A stretch of 64,000 nucleotides of DNA, from NCBI RefSeq assembly GCF_900209925.1, contig NZ_LT907978.1, positions 927,219 through 991,218 on the forward strand, written 5' to 3'. Below, piece after piece: positions 63,388 through 64,000 of the stretch. The notes under the pieces are model-generated. The model was not told where the DNA came from, ran no database searches, and saw only the letters and a list, made by a program, of their open reading frames with translations. The DNA is from Anaerobutyricum hallii (GTDB taxonomy: Bacteria > Bacillota > Clostridia > Lachnospirales > Lachnospiraceae). The translations under genes and the position numbers were made by a program. Position 1 is the first letter of the stretch. The number at the start of each line of letters is the position of its first letter.

Positions 63388-64000
63388 ATGCGTAAGAAAA
63401 TCGTAGCAGGTAACTGGAAAATGAATAAAACTCCTAGTGAGGCAGTTGAATTAGTAAATATGTTAAAACCACTTTGTGCGAATGAAGATGTTGACGTAGT
63501 ATTCTGCGTACCAGCAATCGACATTATCCCAGCTATGGAAGCTGCAAAAGGTTCTAACATCGCAATTGGTGCAGAGAATATGTACTATGAAGAAAGCGGT
63601 GCTTACACTGGTGAGATTTCTCCTGCTATGTTAGTAGATGCCGGAGTAAAATACGTTGTTCTCGGACATTCTGAAAGAAGAGAATACTTCGCAGAGACAA
63701 ACGAAACAGTTAACAAAAAAATGTTAAAAGCTTTCGAACATGGTATTACACCAATCATGTGCTGTGGAGAAACTTTAGAGCAGAGAGAACAGGGCGTTAC
63801 AATGGACTTTATCCGTCAGCAGGTTAAAGTTGGTTTCTTAAATGTAACAGCAGATCAGGCTAAGACAGCAGTAATCGCTTACGAGCCAATCTGGGCGATC
63901 GGAACAGGAAAGACTGCTACAACAGAGCAGGCTCAGGAAGTTTGTGCAGAGATTCGTAAATGTATCGCAGAAATCTATGATGATGCAACTGCTGCAGCAA
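63388..64000 (+). CDS. tpiA: Triose-phosphate isomerase (C terminus cut by window edge)
   Basis: The first 204 residues of about 250. Visible are the substrate lysine Lys11 in GNWKMNK, His94 in [10 protein letters not shown], and catalytic Glu166 in [15 protein letters not shown], which continues into the flexible loop. It interconverts dihydroxyacetone phosphate and glyceraldehyde 3-phosphate. The frame is open to the last base. Confidence 0.96.
   Translation, partial: MRKKIVAGNWKMNKTPSEAVELVNMLKPLCANEDVDVVFCVPAIDIIPAMEAAKGSNIAIGAENMYYEESGAYTGEISPAMLVDAGVKYVVLGHSERREYFAETNETVNKKMLKAFEHGITPIMCCGETLEQREQGVTMDFIRQQVKVGFLNVTADQAKTAVIAYEPIWAIGTGKTATTEQAQEVCAEIRKCIAEIYDDATAAA

Overview
The window reads as a chromosome segment from an anaerobic, low-GC Firmicute of the Lachnospiraceae type (an Anaerobutyricum/Eubacterium-like butyrate producer is my best guess, at low confidence for the genus). 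The reasons are the low GC, strong AGGAGG-type ribosome binding sites, an NAD-linked [FeFe] hydrogenase (NuoE-like, NuoF-like and HydA subunits), a FabK/FabT-type fatty acid synthesis cluster, an AccD-AccA fusion, and an SpoVB-like flippase. Almost all of it is ordinary core genome. The unusual material lies in the intergenic spaces.

Layout. 1-4.4 kb: end of an unidentified gene, NAD(P)HX repair enzyme, MazF-type RNase without a visible antitoxin, an aminotransferase, and a YebC regulator. 4.5-8.5 kb: SorC regulator divergent from a GpsA-like dehydrogenase and a xylulokinase-type kinase, probably one carbohydrate module. 8.6-10.3 kb: unrecognised membrane protein, with a DDE insertion sequence (about 10.3-12.0 kb) directly upstream. 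12.2-23.7 kb: fatty acid synthesis operon fabH-acpP-fabK-fabD-fabG-fabF-accB-fabZ-accC-accDA, then a nitronate monooxygenase-like gene and fabT. A FabT-like operator sits in the leader before fabH. 23.8-25.9 kb: BlaR1-like membrane peptidase, BlaI-like repressor and a small secreted protein. 26.2-30.3 kb: three-subunit electron-bifurcating-type hydrogenase with a possible Rex operator. 31.2-33.1 kb: glycogen synthase with a long charged N-terminal repeat tail. 33.7-36.2 kb: polar amino acid ABC transporter. 36.5-39.3 kb: REC-GGDEF-EAL protein. 39.4-43.6 kb: aminotransferase, glycerol-dehydrogenase-like protein, flavin reductase-like protein, YugP peptidase, and an RlmH lacking its usual C-terminal tail. 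43.6-47.1 kb: flippase, cysteine desulfurase, tRNA-Arg(CCG), and a second RlmH-like protein that has the tail. 47.2-49.2 kb: Lrp regulator and glutamate dehydrogenase. 49.7-53.0 kb: three-gene Gld-like ABC export system. 53.8-58.5 kb: KtrB/KtrA potassium uptake, a small membrane protein, and a KdpD-like/KdpE-like two-component pair. 58.5-60.6 kb: Cys-rich U32-like protein and a PHP-type histidinol phosphatase. 60.9-64.0 kb: gap-pgk-tpiA, with tpiA cut by the window edge.

The most striking signal is non-coding. Two families of large hairpin repeats occur only between genes. Family 1 has five copies (30271-30387, 30896-31012, 33163-33279, 53052-53168, 53554-53670). Each closes with a 25-26 bp stem that pairs fully, or with one terminal mismatch, although the middle of the stem differs in every copy. 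Four of the five copies are paired head-to-head into two composite elements (30249-31034 and 53030-53696) with inverted termini and no gene. Family 2 is a 169-nt hairpin with two copies (33443-33611 and 59579-59747) that differ by compensated changes in the stem. I do not recognise either family by name. They look like structured, mobile or formerly mobile DNA, and the copies lying just after genes probably also act as transcription terminators.
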